Below, piece after piece: positions 16,257 through 25,683 of a stretch of 64,000 nt of DNA (position 1 is the stretch's first letter; every line of letters begins with the position of its first letter). Made by a program: the position numbers and the translations under genes. The notes beneath the pieces are model-generated. The model ran no database searches. It had not been told where the DNA came from and worked only from the letters and a program-made list of their open reading frames with translations. Where the stretch lies: positions 248,001 through 312,000 of the forward strand of contig JAFYAV010000001.1 in assembly GCA_017540545.1 (NCBI GenBank), written 5' to 3'. The stretch is from Candidatus Saccharimonadota bacterium. GTDB taxonomy: Bacteria; Patescibacteriota; Saccharimonadia; Saccharimonadales; Saccharimonadaceae.

Positions 16257-16324
16257 GCTATTTAATCAATCTGATTCCCAATTTAAACTCCACTTTCCAT
16301 ATTTTGATGGTAAGTATCATTCAA

Positions 16325-16380
16325 ATCTTTCTCAGAGGCCTAGCTATCTAGGATACCGTTCATGGAGCCTCTGCGAGCTC
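16325..16380 (+). ncRNA. Conserved three-way-junction element, copy 2
   Basis: The closing stem CAGAGGC (16333-16339) with GCCTCTG (16367-16373) is perfect. Inside it are CTAG-CTAT-CTAG and a short CCG-TTCA-TGG hairpin. About fifteen bases further on, TAGGTTCCA (16386-16394) is complementary to the first nine bases of the mod start region at 16694, so a transcript covering it could act on mod. Confidence 0.5.
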
Positions 16381-16484
16381 AACAATAGGTTCCATGCTAA
16401 ACCAACGAATATTATTTTCACGATAACTATCAAGCAACAAAAGCATAAGCTTAAGATTTTTCACACAAACCCCTTTAAAACAGG

Positions 16485-16490
16485 TATAAT
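16485..16490 (+). promoter_or_regulatory. -10 box of the structured leader upstream of mod
   Basis: TATAAT at 16485-16490 with no obvious -35. A start six to seven bases downstream would coincide with the first base of the long hairpin stem at 16496. Confidence 0.45.
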
Positions 16491-16495
16491 TAAAG

Positions 16496-16650
16496 TGGAA
16501 CTTACAATTTAACAATATATCGCGTTTTAGCTGACGCATTTTCGCGTTGCAAAAACCTTGATTGCAGCTCCCATAGGAGTCGGTCTTATAGTTTTTGCCT
16601 AAAACGCGAAATTGTAGGTTCCAGCCGGCGACTTGGGGGCTGCAATTTTT
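16496..16650 (+). ncRNA. Long structured leader RNA or switch in front of the type III R-M genes
   Basis: The outer stem pairs TGGAACTTACAATTT (16496-16510) with AAATTGTAGGTTCCA (16609-16623), with one G-U. The middle stem is CGCGTTTTAG (16521-16530) with CTAAAACGCG (16599-16608). The inner stem is GCAAAAAC (16549-16556) with GTTTTTGC (16591-16598). The three 3' arms are directly continuous; the 5' side has a 9-nt bulge and a small GACGC/GCGTT hairpin. The apical loop ATTGCAGC (16561-16568) can pair with GCTGCAAT (16639-16646), which precedes a T-rich run. The 3' outer arm is also perfectly complementary to 16694-16707, at the mod start. See the finding on this region. Confidence 0.6.
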
Positions 16651-16707
16651 ATTTAAATGCAGCGCAGCACTTTTTATCAAACATAAGAGTAATTGGAACC
16701 TACAATT

Positions 16708-18381
16708 GTGAATGATACATCTGATAAATATGCTAATTTTTCGCACGACGAATTAGTCGCCGAAATAAATCGTTTAAAGAAGCACAAAAAATACGGCCTC
16801 GTTTGGGAGCATAAGACCGAAAAGGTGATTGAGGATTTCGAAACTCAACAACCATACCTCGAAGAAGTAACCGATAAACGTATAGAAGATGCTCCGGATG
16901 AGCCGACAAATCTGATTATTGAGGGCGATAATTTTGAGGCGCTATCGATTTTGAATTATACACACGCCGGTAAAGTGGATGTTATCTATATCGATCCGCC
17001 ATACAATACTGGCAATAAAGATTTTATTTACAATGATGATTATGTAGATTCCGAAGACGAATTCCGCCACAGCAAATGGCTTAGCTTTATGGAACCAAGA
17101 TTAAAGTTGGCAAAGAACTTATTGAAAGATGACGGATTCCTTCTTATATCAATAGATGAAAACGAACAAGCGGCATTAAAAGCTGTCTGTGATGACATAT
17201 TCGGGAATAAAGCGTTCATAGCAAGTTTAATATGGCAGAACAAATACACTATATCAAATGATAAAGGGAATGGTCTGTCAACTCAGACGGAGTACATTCT
17301 ATGCTATTCAAAAGTAGATGCATCTTTAGTGGCAATGAAGCCAGCACCGCTACGCGACGAATACATTAAAGCCAATTACAAAAATCCGGACAATGATCCA
17401 AATGGACCATGGATGTCTGTGCAAATGTTTAAATATAAAAACCCGTATAGTTTTGAAGTAGTATCCCCAACCGGTAAAAAATGGAACATGCCATGGAACT
17501 TTACTGTAGATTCATTCAAAAAACTTGCAGACGAGGGGAAAATCTATTGGGGCGAAGATGGTAATTCTTGCCCGAGAAAGAAAGTTTACTTAAAAGACTC
17601 AAAAGGCACATCGCATAAGAATTTACTATTAGGATCTGAAGTTGGTTATGCGGCAAATAGTAGCGCTGAACTAAAAAATGTTTTCAACAAAGCGAATGTA
17701 TTTCCATATCCAAAACCATCATCTTTGATTAAGCATATTATCAACTACTCCAATAATCCGTCGGCGACAGTCCTCGATTTCTTCGCTGGCTCCGGCACGA
17801 CCGGTCAAGCTGTTCTTGAGCTAAACAAAGAAGATGGCGGTCATCGTCAATTCATTCTATGTACAAATAATGGAGATAAAGGTCCAGATTCTACGAAGAT
17901 TGCAGAAGAAATTACCTACCCACGTATTAAGACAGTTATAACAGGCGTGCGCCAGGATGGTAGTAAATATTCCGATGGTATTCCGGCAAATCTCCGCTAC
18001 TACAAAATTAGTCATCGCGAAAAGAAACCTAGCATCGATGCAAACCGTCAGGATATGGCCGCGTATATGGAAGACATTATTCAGGTTAAAGAAAATGCTT
18101 ATAAACAACTTGAAGTTAACGAAGATTTCGCAATTTACGAATCGAACGAAAAATATGTTGGTTTAGTATTCGAACCATTCTCGCTCGAAGAAGCTATTGC
18201 AAATCTCAAAGAACGAAACACGGAAAAACGCCCAGCCAAACTCTACGTATTCTCGTATAGCCGTGACGCGTTTGAAGATGATTATGGCGCAGACTTTGAA
18301 ATCGAATTCGTTGCTATGCCGGAAGGTTTATTGAAGACTTACGCGCACATCGTAGAAGAACAGAAAAAGGAGGACTTATGA
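16708..18381 (+). CDS. mod: Type III restriction-modification DNA methyltransferase (Mod)
   Basis: About 557 aa from the GTG at 16708; a TTG at 16693 in the same frame is an alternative start and lies inside the complementary segment. Mod recognises the target and transfers a methyl group to adenine, and it also guides Res. Catalytic motif IV DPPYNTG starts at residue 96 and the AdoMet motif DFFAGSGTTGQ at about 357, the beta-class order typical of type III Mod. The target-recognition region lies between them. It overlaps res by four bases (ATGA), so the two are one operon. It is more AT-rich than the flanking core genes, consistent with acquisition. Confidence 0.88.
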   Translation: MNDTSDKYANFSHDELVAEINRLKKHKKYGLVWEHKTEKVIEDFETQQPYLEEVTDKRIEDAPDEPTNLIIEGDNFEALSILNYTHAGKVDVIYIDPPYNTGNKDFIYNDDYVDSEDEFRHSKWLSFMEPRLKLAKNLLKDDGFLLISIDENEQAALKAVCDDIFGNKAFIASLIWQNKYTISNDKGNGLSTQTEYILCYSKVDASLVAMKPAPLRDEYIKANYKNPDNDPNGPWMSVQMFKYKNPYSFEVVSPTGKKWNMPWNFTVDSFKKLADEGKIYWGEDGNSCPRKKVYLKDSKGTSHKNLLLGSEVGYAANSSAELKNVFNKANVFPYPKPSSLIKHIINYSNNPSATVLDFFAGSGTTGQAVLELNKEDGGHRQFILCTNNGDKGPDSTKIAEEITYPRIKTVITGVRQDGSKYSDGIPANLRYYKISHREKKPSIDANRQDMAAYMEDIIQVKENAYKQLEVNEDFAIYESNEKYVGLVFEPFSLEEAIANLKERNTEKRPAKLYVFSYSRDAFEDDYGADFEIEFVAMPEGLLKTYAHIVEEQKKEDL

Positions 18382-20660
18382 TTCTCAAAGATTTTCAAAA
18401 CGATGCAATTAACGAAACTGTAGAATATATTCGCGATTTCTTAATCAAAAAAGAGCAGGGTAAATCTACAGACAAAGTCTCGCAAGTTGTACTAAAAAGT
18501 CCTACGGGTTCTGGCAAAACAATTATGGCGGCTGAAATTTTGCGCAATCTATCTGACTTTTTCGAAACTCATCCGTATGCTATCATTTGGGCGGCGCCAA
18601 ATAAACTGCATGAGCAATCACTAAAGAAGCTTTCGAATCGCCTCGCGGAGACCGAATATCAATTAGTGAATGTTGATTCTATGAGTGCAGGCGCACTGAC
18701 TAGAAATACAGTCCTGTTTACGAACTGGGAAAAACTATTCAAAAAAGACAAAGACGGCGAATGGGCAAATAAAGCTGTGCGCCAGGGTGAAGACGGAAAA
18801 AATCTTCAGGACGTCTTGGATGCTACTCGCGCAGCCGGCATTGGTATAGTATTGATAGTCGACGAAAGTCACCAGACTTTCTACGGTACTAATTCACAGG
18901 CCTTGGTCCACGAAGTTATTAAACCGGAATTAGTTCTCGAAATTTCCGCCACGCCAAAGGCCGTCACGATGGGCGGGGATTATCATATTACGGAAGTTGA
19001 TTTTACCGGCGTGGTGGATAGTGAGCTTATTAAAAAAGAAATCTATCTCAATAACGAAATCGCAAAAAGTATTACCGATGCCACCAATTCAGTCGAAGCT
19101 GTAATTAATGCCGCATTGGACAAAAGAGAAGAGCTGGCGAAAAAATATCAGGAACTAGGGCTAAACATTAATCCACTTCTTTTGGTTCAATTGCCAAATA
19201 CTTCAAAAGAGACAATGTCTGAGCTCGATCTAAAAGACAAAGACATTATTGAGAATATTCTGGAAAAGCGTGGCTTGCGCTACTCGAACTGTGAACTAGC
19301 AATTTGGCTTTCCGACGATAAGCAGAACCTGGAGAATATTGAGAAGTTAAATAATCAAGTTAAAGTTTTAATTTTCAAACAAGCCATCGCGCTTGGTTGG
19401 GATTGCCCACGTGCGCAGGTTATGGCAATGCTTCGCGATACAAAATCCGAGACTTTCCGTATTCAGACTGTTGGACGTATTCTACGAATGCCAGAGGCAA
19501 GGCACTATGCCGAGGATGCGCTGAATAAAGCGTACGTTTACACGGATCTTCCGGATATAAAAATCGACGCAGACGATACCGATGCGAAGAACCTTCTCAA
19601 AATGCAGTTCGCATATCGAAAGGAAGGCATTTCAAATGTTTCTCTACCAAGTGTCTTTATTCATCGTACGGATTACGGCGATTTACGCGCAGACTTCAAG
19701 CCAATTCTTGATAATATTCTCGATCAAACTTTCGGTACAGACGACTCCATGATTGTTGGCGAAGACCGCTACAATCTCATCGACGAGAAGCTCGAACTCT
19801 ATGACTCGGAGTTAACTTCGCCAATTATTGCTGATGCAATTATTGAGAACTTAGATAGCTATGAAGTATCAGAGTATGAAACGCTCAAAGTTAATATGGA
19901 TGCAGCAAATATTGAGCGCATCTTTAATACGATCCTGAAAGGTTTTACTGGTCAATTTAAGAACTGGGCTCGTACTAAATCTGTCGTTTGCGGTACGTTA
20001 TATGGCTGGTTCCATAAGGCGAATATAGATATTGAACAAGTGCAAAAACTAATCGCATGTTCGAGAGTAAATCAGGAAATATTTGCACAGATTTTCGATA
20101 AGGCACTCGATGCGTATGAAGATGTTTATCGTGAAGAAATGAAGAAACGTCGCGCGCGCGAGCTCGAGGAGCTAACCTTCCGCATTCCAGAAGTTGATCA
20201 GTTCAATGAAAACTACATCATCACAAAGTCTCCGAATAACGCCATGGAGCAGTACTACCGTAAAAAGAATGCTCCTGGCACTGAAAATAAATTTGAAGAC
20301 ATGCTTGACGCGAGCTCTCAAATTGAATGGTGGTATAAGAATGGCGAAAAAATGGAACGCTACTTTGCTATTCCGTACTTCGAACTAAATGAACGTCAGC
20401 GTAGTATTCGCCGCGCATTTTATCCTGATTACATTATTAAATATAAGGATGGTTCGATTGGTATCTATGATACGAAAGCTGGTTTTACCGCCGACAACGA
20501 GCATGTTCGTCAAAAAGCCAATGCGTTGCAAGCGTTCATTCAAGAACATGCAGACCTAAATCTTAAAGGTGGAATTATTAATGTGAAAAATAATTATTTC
20601 TATCTTCAAGATTCGCCAGACTATGACGAAAACGGGGGATGGAAGGCGTTCGCAATTTAA
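18378..20660 (+). CDS. res: Type III restriction enzyme Res subunit (helicase-nuclease)
   Basis: A 760-aa SF2 ATPase with Walker A (SPTGSGKTIMAAEILR), a DESH box in place of DEAH (IVDESHQTFYG, near residue 161), and motif VI (QTVGRILRMPEARHY). The C-terminal nuclease site is of the PD-(D/E)xK kind: FYPDYII, then GIYDTKAG near residues 683-702, with Asp in the acidic position before TK. With Mod it should form a Res-Mod complex that cuts unmethylated DNA after communication between two sites. The start overlaps the mod stop. All key motifs look intact, so the system appears functional. Confidence 0.88.
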   Translation: MILKDFQNDAINETVEYIRDFLIKKEQGKSTDKVSQVVLKSPTGSGKTIMAAEILRNLSDFFETHPYAIIWAAPNKLHEQSLKKLSNRLAETEYQLVNVDSMSAGALTRNTVLFTNWEKLFKKDKDGEWANKAVRQGEDGKNLQDVLDATRAAGIGIVLIVDESHQTFYGTNSQALVHEVIKPELVLEISATPKAVTMGGDYHITEVDFTGVVDSELIKKEIYLNNEIAKSITDATNSVEAVINAALDKREELAKKYQELGLNINPLLLVQLPNTSKETMSELDLKDKDIIENILEKRGLRYSNCELAIWLSDDKQNLENIEKLNNQVKVLIFKQAIALGWDCPRAQVMAMLRDTKSETFRIQTVGRILRMPEARHYAEDALNKAYVYTDLPDIKIDADDTDAKNLLKMQFAYRKEGISNVSLPSVFIHRTDYGDLRADFKPILDNILDQTFGTDDSMIVGEDRYNLIDEKLELYDSELTSPIIADAIIENLDSYEVSEYETLKVNMDAANIERIFNTILKGFTGQFKNWARTKSVVCGTLYGWFHKANIDIEQVQKLIACSRVNQEIFAQIFDKALDAYEDVYREEMKKRRARELEELTFRIPEVDQFNENYIITKSPNNAMEQYYRKKNAPGTENKFEDMLDASSQIEWWYKNGEKMERYFAIPYFELNERQRSIRRAFYPDYIIKYKDGSIGIYDTKAGFTADNEHVRQKANALQAFIQEHADLNLKGGIINVKNNYFYLQDSPDYDENGGWKAFAI

Positions 20661-20672
20661 AGGGAGAAGAAA

Positions 20673-21536
20673 ATGGCAGCATACGAAGAATTAGTTGAGC
20701 TTATCGGAAAGAAAGATATAGTAAAAGCGCATAAAGATCTCGTAATACGTGGCGGTAATTTTGCGAGCGGAAAGTTATGCGAATATATGGATTTAAGTGC
20801 TAGATCAACTAGAACCAAAACTGTTTTTATCTTTGACGATGAGATGGAAGAAGATGCCACCGAGCCAAGCCGTCTGGGGAAGTTATTTATGCGAAAAATA
20901 GATACTAAAACCCAAGATTATGGCTTTGTTTTTAATAAGACGGGAACGGAAAAGCTAATTCGTAATATTGCTACTGGAAGTCCGATTAGGTTGTTTGACG
21001 ATTTTCGCGACGACTTCAATTTTATAGACGATAACAAAGAAGCGTTATGGCAAAAGGCTTCTGATTATACCAAGCGAAATTTAATCGCTAAAAATATCAT
21101 GTCGATGAATAATAAGACGCGCATACAATATCGTACTCATGGCGATAGACTGCATTATCTTGTAATAGGAAAAGTTGTCGTTATGCGTCAATCGGGCGAG
21201 AAGTTTGAGCGCGAAGTGTACCCACTTTCTTTATTTAGCGTTCAGAAATCCGACCCCAAAACCCAACGTTTAGAGATTGAATCTGCAGGGTTTTATAATT
21301 TCTTTTTGGATGAAAACATACTCGACGGTGAACTGACGAGGCTTTTGCAGACGAATGAAATAAGTATTGATAGCAGCATCGGTTCTACTCTGACTAAAAT
21401 CCAATTGAGATTATCGAGTATTAATTTGCCATACATTCAATCGATAAAGTTTGATCCTACGTTTAGCTTAATTGGCGTCATAACGGGCTTTGGCGCTGAA
21501 TATTTAGATAAAGCCTGGGCGGAGATATTAAAGTAA
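20673..21536 (+). CDS. Unknown protein of the island, possible detached N-terminal module of the helicase (287 aa)
   Basis: Starts with GGGAG eight bases before ATG 20673; it follows res by 12 bases and ends overlapping the helicase start (TAATG), so it is co-transcribed with both. No catalytic motif or membrane segment is seen. The stretch REVYPLSLFSVQKSD and the following 30 residues resemble the APLLLxPVxL region that precedes the helicase core in large DUF4011-type SF1 helicases. I infer that it is the accessory half of a split version of such a protein. Confidence that it is a real gene is high; confidence in the role is low. Confidence 0.6.
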   Translation: MAAYEELVELIGKKDIVKAHKDLVIRGGNFASGKLCEYMDLSARSTRTKTVFIFDDEMEEDATEPSRLGKLFMRKIDTKTQDYGFVFNKTGTEKLIRNIATGSPIRLFDDFRDDFNFIDDNKEALWQKASDYTKRNLIAKNIMSMNNKTRIQYRTHGDRLHYLVIGKVVVMRQSGEKFEREVYPLSLFSVQKSDPKTQRLEIESAGFYNFFLDENILDGELTRLLQTNEISIDSSIGSTLTKIQLRLSSINLPYIQSIKFDPTFSLIGVITGFGAEYLDKAWAEILK

Positions 21537-24500
21537 TGAAGACCACAATTAACTCGTTAGACCCATCACAGAAATCTGCCCTAGATTCGATTCTTAGTGG
21601 CAGTTCGAATAACACGGTGATATATGGTCCTCCAGGAACGGGGAAGTCGCACTTAATTGTTAGTCTATTGTTCGAGTTGGCCGCGGAAGGTAAAAGTGTC
21701 CTCTTTGTTAGCCAGAACTCTGAAGCACTAAATGTAATCGTGAGAATGTACAAGGGGTTGCATAAGGAGCTAGGTCTTGGGGAGCAGGATTTGTCATTCT
21801 TGGATTTCTGTTGGCGTCTGAATTCCCCAGAGCAAAAGAGATTAAAATTCTTAAGGAATAGTTTTAATAGTCGCACGGGTAAAACTACTCAAAGTTCCGC
21901 GATTCTCGATTATGGCGTACGTAATGATTGGGCCGAAAACTCTGCTCCATATAATTTAACTTATAAAGAGCTAGATATTATTAAAAATATGAACGTTCGC
22001 CCAGATGCGGTAGGCATTGATGAATTAGCGACGATTAATATTAAATATTTATCGAAAGAAAAAAATACTCCAGCAATACTACATAATGTCGATAAAATAG
22101 ATACTCGATATATTTTAGAATTGTTGAATAATTTTAAAGATCCAAATCATAATTTTTCGAATTATAACAATCCAACTAATCAACTAAAGTTTTTCTCTAA
22201 GAGCAATAAACAGTTAACTTTAGGCATGATTAGGTCGTATGCAGATTCTATTTGTAGTGTCGATGATATTGTAGAAAATAATACGACATACATCGTGTCA
22301 AGTGACAATATAACTATTCAGAAATATCTAGAGCACTTGCGTCAGATCGCTAGAGCCTCTTCTTATATAAGCATTGATAGCGTCAAGAAAAACCCAGAAA
22401 TTTTAGATAAGATTCAGTTTGAACTCAAAAAAGCAATTGTCGTTAATAACAGGCAATATGTTGTAGAAAAAATATCTGTCCCTAAAGATATTGATTGTGA
22501 TACTTTTGTGAAATATAAAAAAGAGTTTACTAATATTCGTGATACTATCGAGCTGGCTGGAGATATTAAAAATCGCGAATCGTTATGTCGTAAATTGCAA
22601 GCACTCAGTGAAAAATATCCGTTCGATATGGATGCTAGTATTAATAATCTTTTAATTTATTGTCTTAAAACTATAGATTTTGACTATAGAAGTTTATTTA
22701 CTAAAGGAAAAGATTTTAAACTATTTCTTGGAATGGACGAGGGTGATTTAAGTAATCTCGTCTCGGACATAAAAGAATACAATAAAAAGGGAAGATTATC
22801 TAAAGTTTTTTCTTCGTTTCCAGAGACTGTAAGCCAATTCGAAGAGACGATGGGTGATGATATTGTAAACAATGTGGAATATCTTAGTACGTTTATAGAC
22901 GTAATCAAAGGTACTAAATATACCGTTCAAAATATTTACGACTTAGCGTTTGAGAAAATAGAAGGAATGAATTTTGATCCATTAGAGAAAATGGACATAA
23001 CGGTTGATGCCGTAATTGAGCTCACTAATTATTTAATAAAACTCAAAGAAAGTACGCCTGCTTATCTTATTACGAATAAGTCGATTAAAGAGACTATTGA
23101 GGATTGTGACGATTTTAATAGTAAAGCAAGATTAATTGCCGAGATTATAAAAACTAATAAGATCGAAACGGATAATATTTGGTTAGCGGTCGAAATGGTG
23201 AATCAAAATATATTAAATGGCCAATATGCCGCCCGTATAGATGAAATATATGACGAAATCTCGCCACTGTTAACCAATCAGAATCGCTCCGATTTCATAC
23301 GAGAAGCTGAAGGCATAATTGATTTTATTTCCACTAATAGAAATACGATTCTTGATGCCCTGAGCAACATCTCCGAGATTCCAGAGAAGATCTCGATTGA
23401 TGCTGAGAAGATACTCGAATTAGAAAAAGTATTGAACGACTCGCTTGATGCGGATATATTCTCACATGATTTCTATTGGGTTAGAAAAGGCGAAAATATT
23501 AACGTCTGGCGGAAACGTGTGGATACTATTTTAAATTACAATAATATTGATGAGTTTGAGGAATATATCTCGCAAATGCTATTCCTCGATAATTTGAAAG
23601 AGGCACTTACTCCTGCGAATCTAAAGATTATCGTAGATCTATTGTCGGAAGAGAGGGTTGATTACGATACTTTCGCGAGTTATTTAGCTAACGACATAGT
23701 TTCGTCAGCTCTTTACAATATGTCTAAAGGCAATAATCCTAAAATGTCTAGTGATTATTTTGAGACCTATGAGAAACGTATTTCGGAGCAGAAGAGATTG
23801 CGTTATCTACGAGAACTTCGGGGTATGCGCGCGAACTGTGCCAAAGAGGCGCAATTCTTGTCATATGCATCGAATTGGTTCGGTAATTCCGTAATGGAAA
23901 AAATTCGAAATAATACAGTGCATATCATAAAGGCGTTTCCAGTCGTAATTGCAACACCTAGCGACGTCTCGAAATACATTGCAGCTTTTAAAGAACTATT
24001 TAACTATGTAATTTTCGACGAGGCATCGCAATTGTTGCCTGGCCAAGCGTTACCGTCGGTGTATCGGGCGGAAAAGTCGGTCATCGTTGGCGACCCTCAT
24101 CAGATGCCGCCAACTGCGGTTTCGATGCTTGGCGGTACAGCCACTGCGACGATTGACGAGGGGGATGACGAAATTGGCGCCAGTATTTTGGATATGGCCG
24201 TTAATCTTCCAGACTTAGAGTCGCATCATCTGAAGATACATTATCGCTCGGAATCTAATAAACTATTTGAACCATCACTCACGGCAATATATAGCCAAGA
24301 TGGGATTAGGCCAATTTTTGAAGCGAAGAGTGGAAGTTTGCCTATTTATATTGAGGACAATATCGGCGATGATGATAGCCGAGGTTTTGGTGTCATTATT
24401 AAACGCATAGATCACTATCTGAATATAAATCCGAATGCGAGTTTTTGTGTCCTATTCTCGAGAGGAAGCGGAAAGGGCAGTTTGTATGAGTTTAAGAAAT

Positions 24501-25681
24501 ATCTCGAGGCGCATCCGGAAAATACTGAAAAGATTATGGAGATGTATGAGAACGAAAGAATCTTATTATCTACTGTAACGAATTGTCAGGGAATTCAGGG
24601 GCATCATACGATTATTTATTTGCCTACCTATAATAGTATTAGTAGGATGTGGTTCTTTAATGAAAAGGCTGGGGCGTATAAACGTTTGAATGTTTCTATT
24701 ACTCGTCAGACGAAGACTCTTGATGTCATTATGGGGGATACGAAAAATAAGTGGATTAACGCTTGTCAGGGTTACATACAGTCGGATAATACGCCGCCAA
24801 ATACCTTGCTGAGTGCTAATTTATTAAACTCACTACTTACAAATGCGGGGCAGGTTATTGATCGAGAATATCTCCAGCGTACACTTGAGGGTAATGTGGC
24901 CACGATTGATTCTCCATTAACTAGAGAGATATACGATAAGCTAGTTGAGCACTACAAGGATGATATAGATAAAACTATCAATATATGGTGCGAAGTAGGA
25001 TGGAATATTTTAATTCCTGATTCAGAAAACTACGACATAGAGCGTAAAAATGTTGGTTATCGAGTAGATATTGGCATATATTCTATTGCGCGCAAACGTT
25101 TTGTTTTGGGTATCGAAATGGATGGTTCGGTCTATCATAATGGTTTTGATAAAGAGTTTTCCGATTCGCAACGTCAGGACACGCTAAAACGCAAGGGTTG
25201 GAGAATGTATAGAATCTGGTCTACGAATTGGCTGCGCGACACGAGAACCGAATTCGACAAATTGGTAAGCGTAATTGATGAGGAGCTTGCGAAAGAAGAG
25301 CCGCTAGAAGATATTAATATCCCCGATGATGATTATGATATCGAAGATATAGACGAAAATGAAGAAGATGAATCCGCAATCGTTGTCGACGAGCCCAGTA
25401 TCGTAAATATAGATATTCCGAGCCCAACGGAACCGGATAAACCAGTAAAAGTAATATCGAGAGAAGATATTGGTCAAATCATGTTCGAGTTGAACTTAAC
25501 TAAAATCGTCGATCAGCGTCTTCGTATCGGGGCACCGCTCACTATAACTCTCGCCGACAGCCACGAAACAAGGAAAATATATCTGAAGAAAAAGGAGAGC
25601 GACGGTTTTCTAGGCGCAGAAGAAATCAATGGGGCAGTACGGAAATATAAATATGGCATGATTGAGAGTTATCAGGAGTAG
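21536..25681 (+). CDS. Giant SF1 (DNA2/Upf1-like) helicase with C-terminal Vsr-fold nuclease domain
   Basis: A 1381-aa protein. The Q-motif (LDPSQKSAL) is followed by Walker A GPPGTGKS at residues 31-38. A roughly 750-residue AT-rich helical insertion separates it from motif II (FDEASQ, D828), motif III (VGDPHQMPPT), motif V (NCQGIQGHH, about 1017) and motif VI (NVSITRQTKTL, about 1053). Near residues 1190-1235 is an MTES_1575/Vsr-like nuclease: GIEMDGSVYHN, DSQRQDTLKRKGW, RIWSTNWLRD. An acidic linker and a small C-terminal domain close the protein. It probably unwinds and cuts foreign DNA; relatives occur in defence islands. It overlaps the previous gene by one base, and the next starts two bases after its stop. 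Confidence 0.75.
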   Translation: MKTTINSLDPSQKSALDSILSGSSNNTVIYGPPGTGKSHLIVSLLFELAAEGKSVLFVSQNSEALNVIVRMYKGLHKELGLGEQDLSFLDFCWRLNSPEQKRLKFLRNSFNSRTGKTTQSSAILDYGVRNDWAENSAPYNLTYKELDIIKNMNVRPDAVGIDELATINIKYLSKEKNTPAILHNVDKIDTRYILELLNNFKDPNHNFSNYNNPTNQLKFFSKSNKQLTLGMIRSYADSICSVDDIVENNTTYIVSSDNITIQKYLEHLRQIARASSYISIDSVKKNPEILDKIQFELKKAIVVNNRQYVVEKISVPKDIDCDTFVKYKKEFTNIRDTIELAGDIKNRESLCRKLQALSEKYPFDMDASINNLLIYCLKTIDFDYRSLFTKGKDFKLFLGMDEGDLSNLVSDIKEYNKKGRLSKVFSSFPETVSQFEETMGDDIVNNVEYLSTFIDVIKGTKYTVQNIYDLAFEKIEGMNFDPLEKMDITVDAVIELTNYLIKLKESTPAYLITNKSIKETIEDCDDFNSKARLIAEIIKTNKIETDNIWLAVEMVNQNILNGQYAARIDEIYDEISPLLTNQNRSDFIREAEGIIDFISTNRNTILDALSNISEIPEKISIDAEKILELEKVLNDSLDADIFSHDFYWVRKGENINVWRKRVDTILNYNNIDEFEEYISQMLFLDNLKEALTPANLKIIVDLLSEERVDYDTFASYLANDIVSSALYNMSKGNNPKMSSDYFETYEKRISEQKRLRYLRELRGMRANCAKEAQFLSYASNWFGNSVMEKIRNNTVHIIKAFPVVIATPSDVSKYIAAFKELFNYVIFDEASQLLPGQALPSVYRAEKSVIVGDPHQMPPTAVSMLGGTATATIDEGDDEIGASILDMAVNLPDLESHHLKIHYRSESNKLFEPSLTAIYSQDGIRPIFEAKSGSLPIYIEDNIGDDDSRGFGVIIKRIDHYLNINPNASFCVLFSRGSGKGSLYEFKKYLEAHPENTEKIMEMYENERILLSTVTNCQGIQGHHTIIYLPTYNSISRMWFFNEKAGAYKRLNVSITRQTKTLDVIMGDTKNKWINACQGYIQSDNTPPNTLLSANLLNSLLTNAGQVIDREYLQRTLEGNVATIDSPLTREIYDKLVEHYKDDIDKTINIWCEVGWNILIPDSENYDIERKNVGYRVDIGIYSIARKRFVLGIEMDGSVYHNGFDKEFSDSQRQDTLKRKGWRMYRIWSTNWLRDTRTEFDKLVSVIDEELAKEEPLEDINIPDDDYDIEDIDENEEDESAIVVDEPSIVNIDIPSPTEPDKPVKVISREDIGQIMFELNLTKIVDQRLRIGAPLTITLADSHETRKIYLKKKESDGFLGAEEINGAVRKYKYGMIESYQE

Positions 25682-25683
25682 GC

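Noticed and set aside
16496-16623. Retron msr-msd or a MITE with 15-bp terminal inverted repeats
   Set aside because: There is no reverse transcriptase nearby and no target-site duplication is visible. A MITE cannot be excluded, but the nested inner stems and the match at the mod start fit an RNA better.
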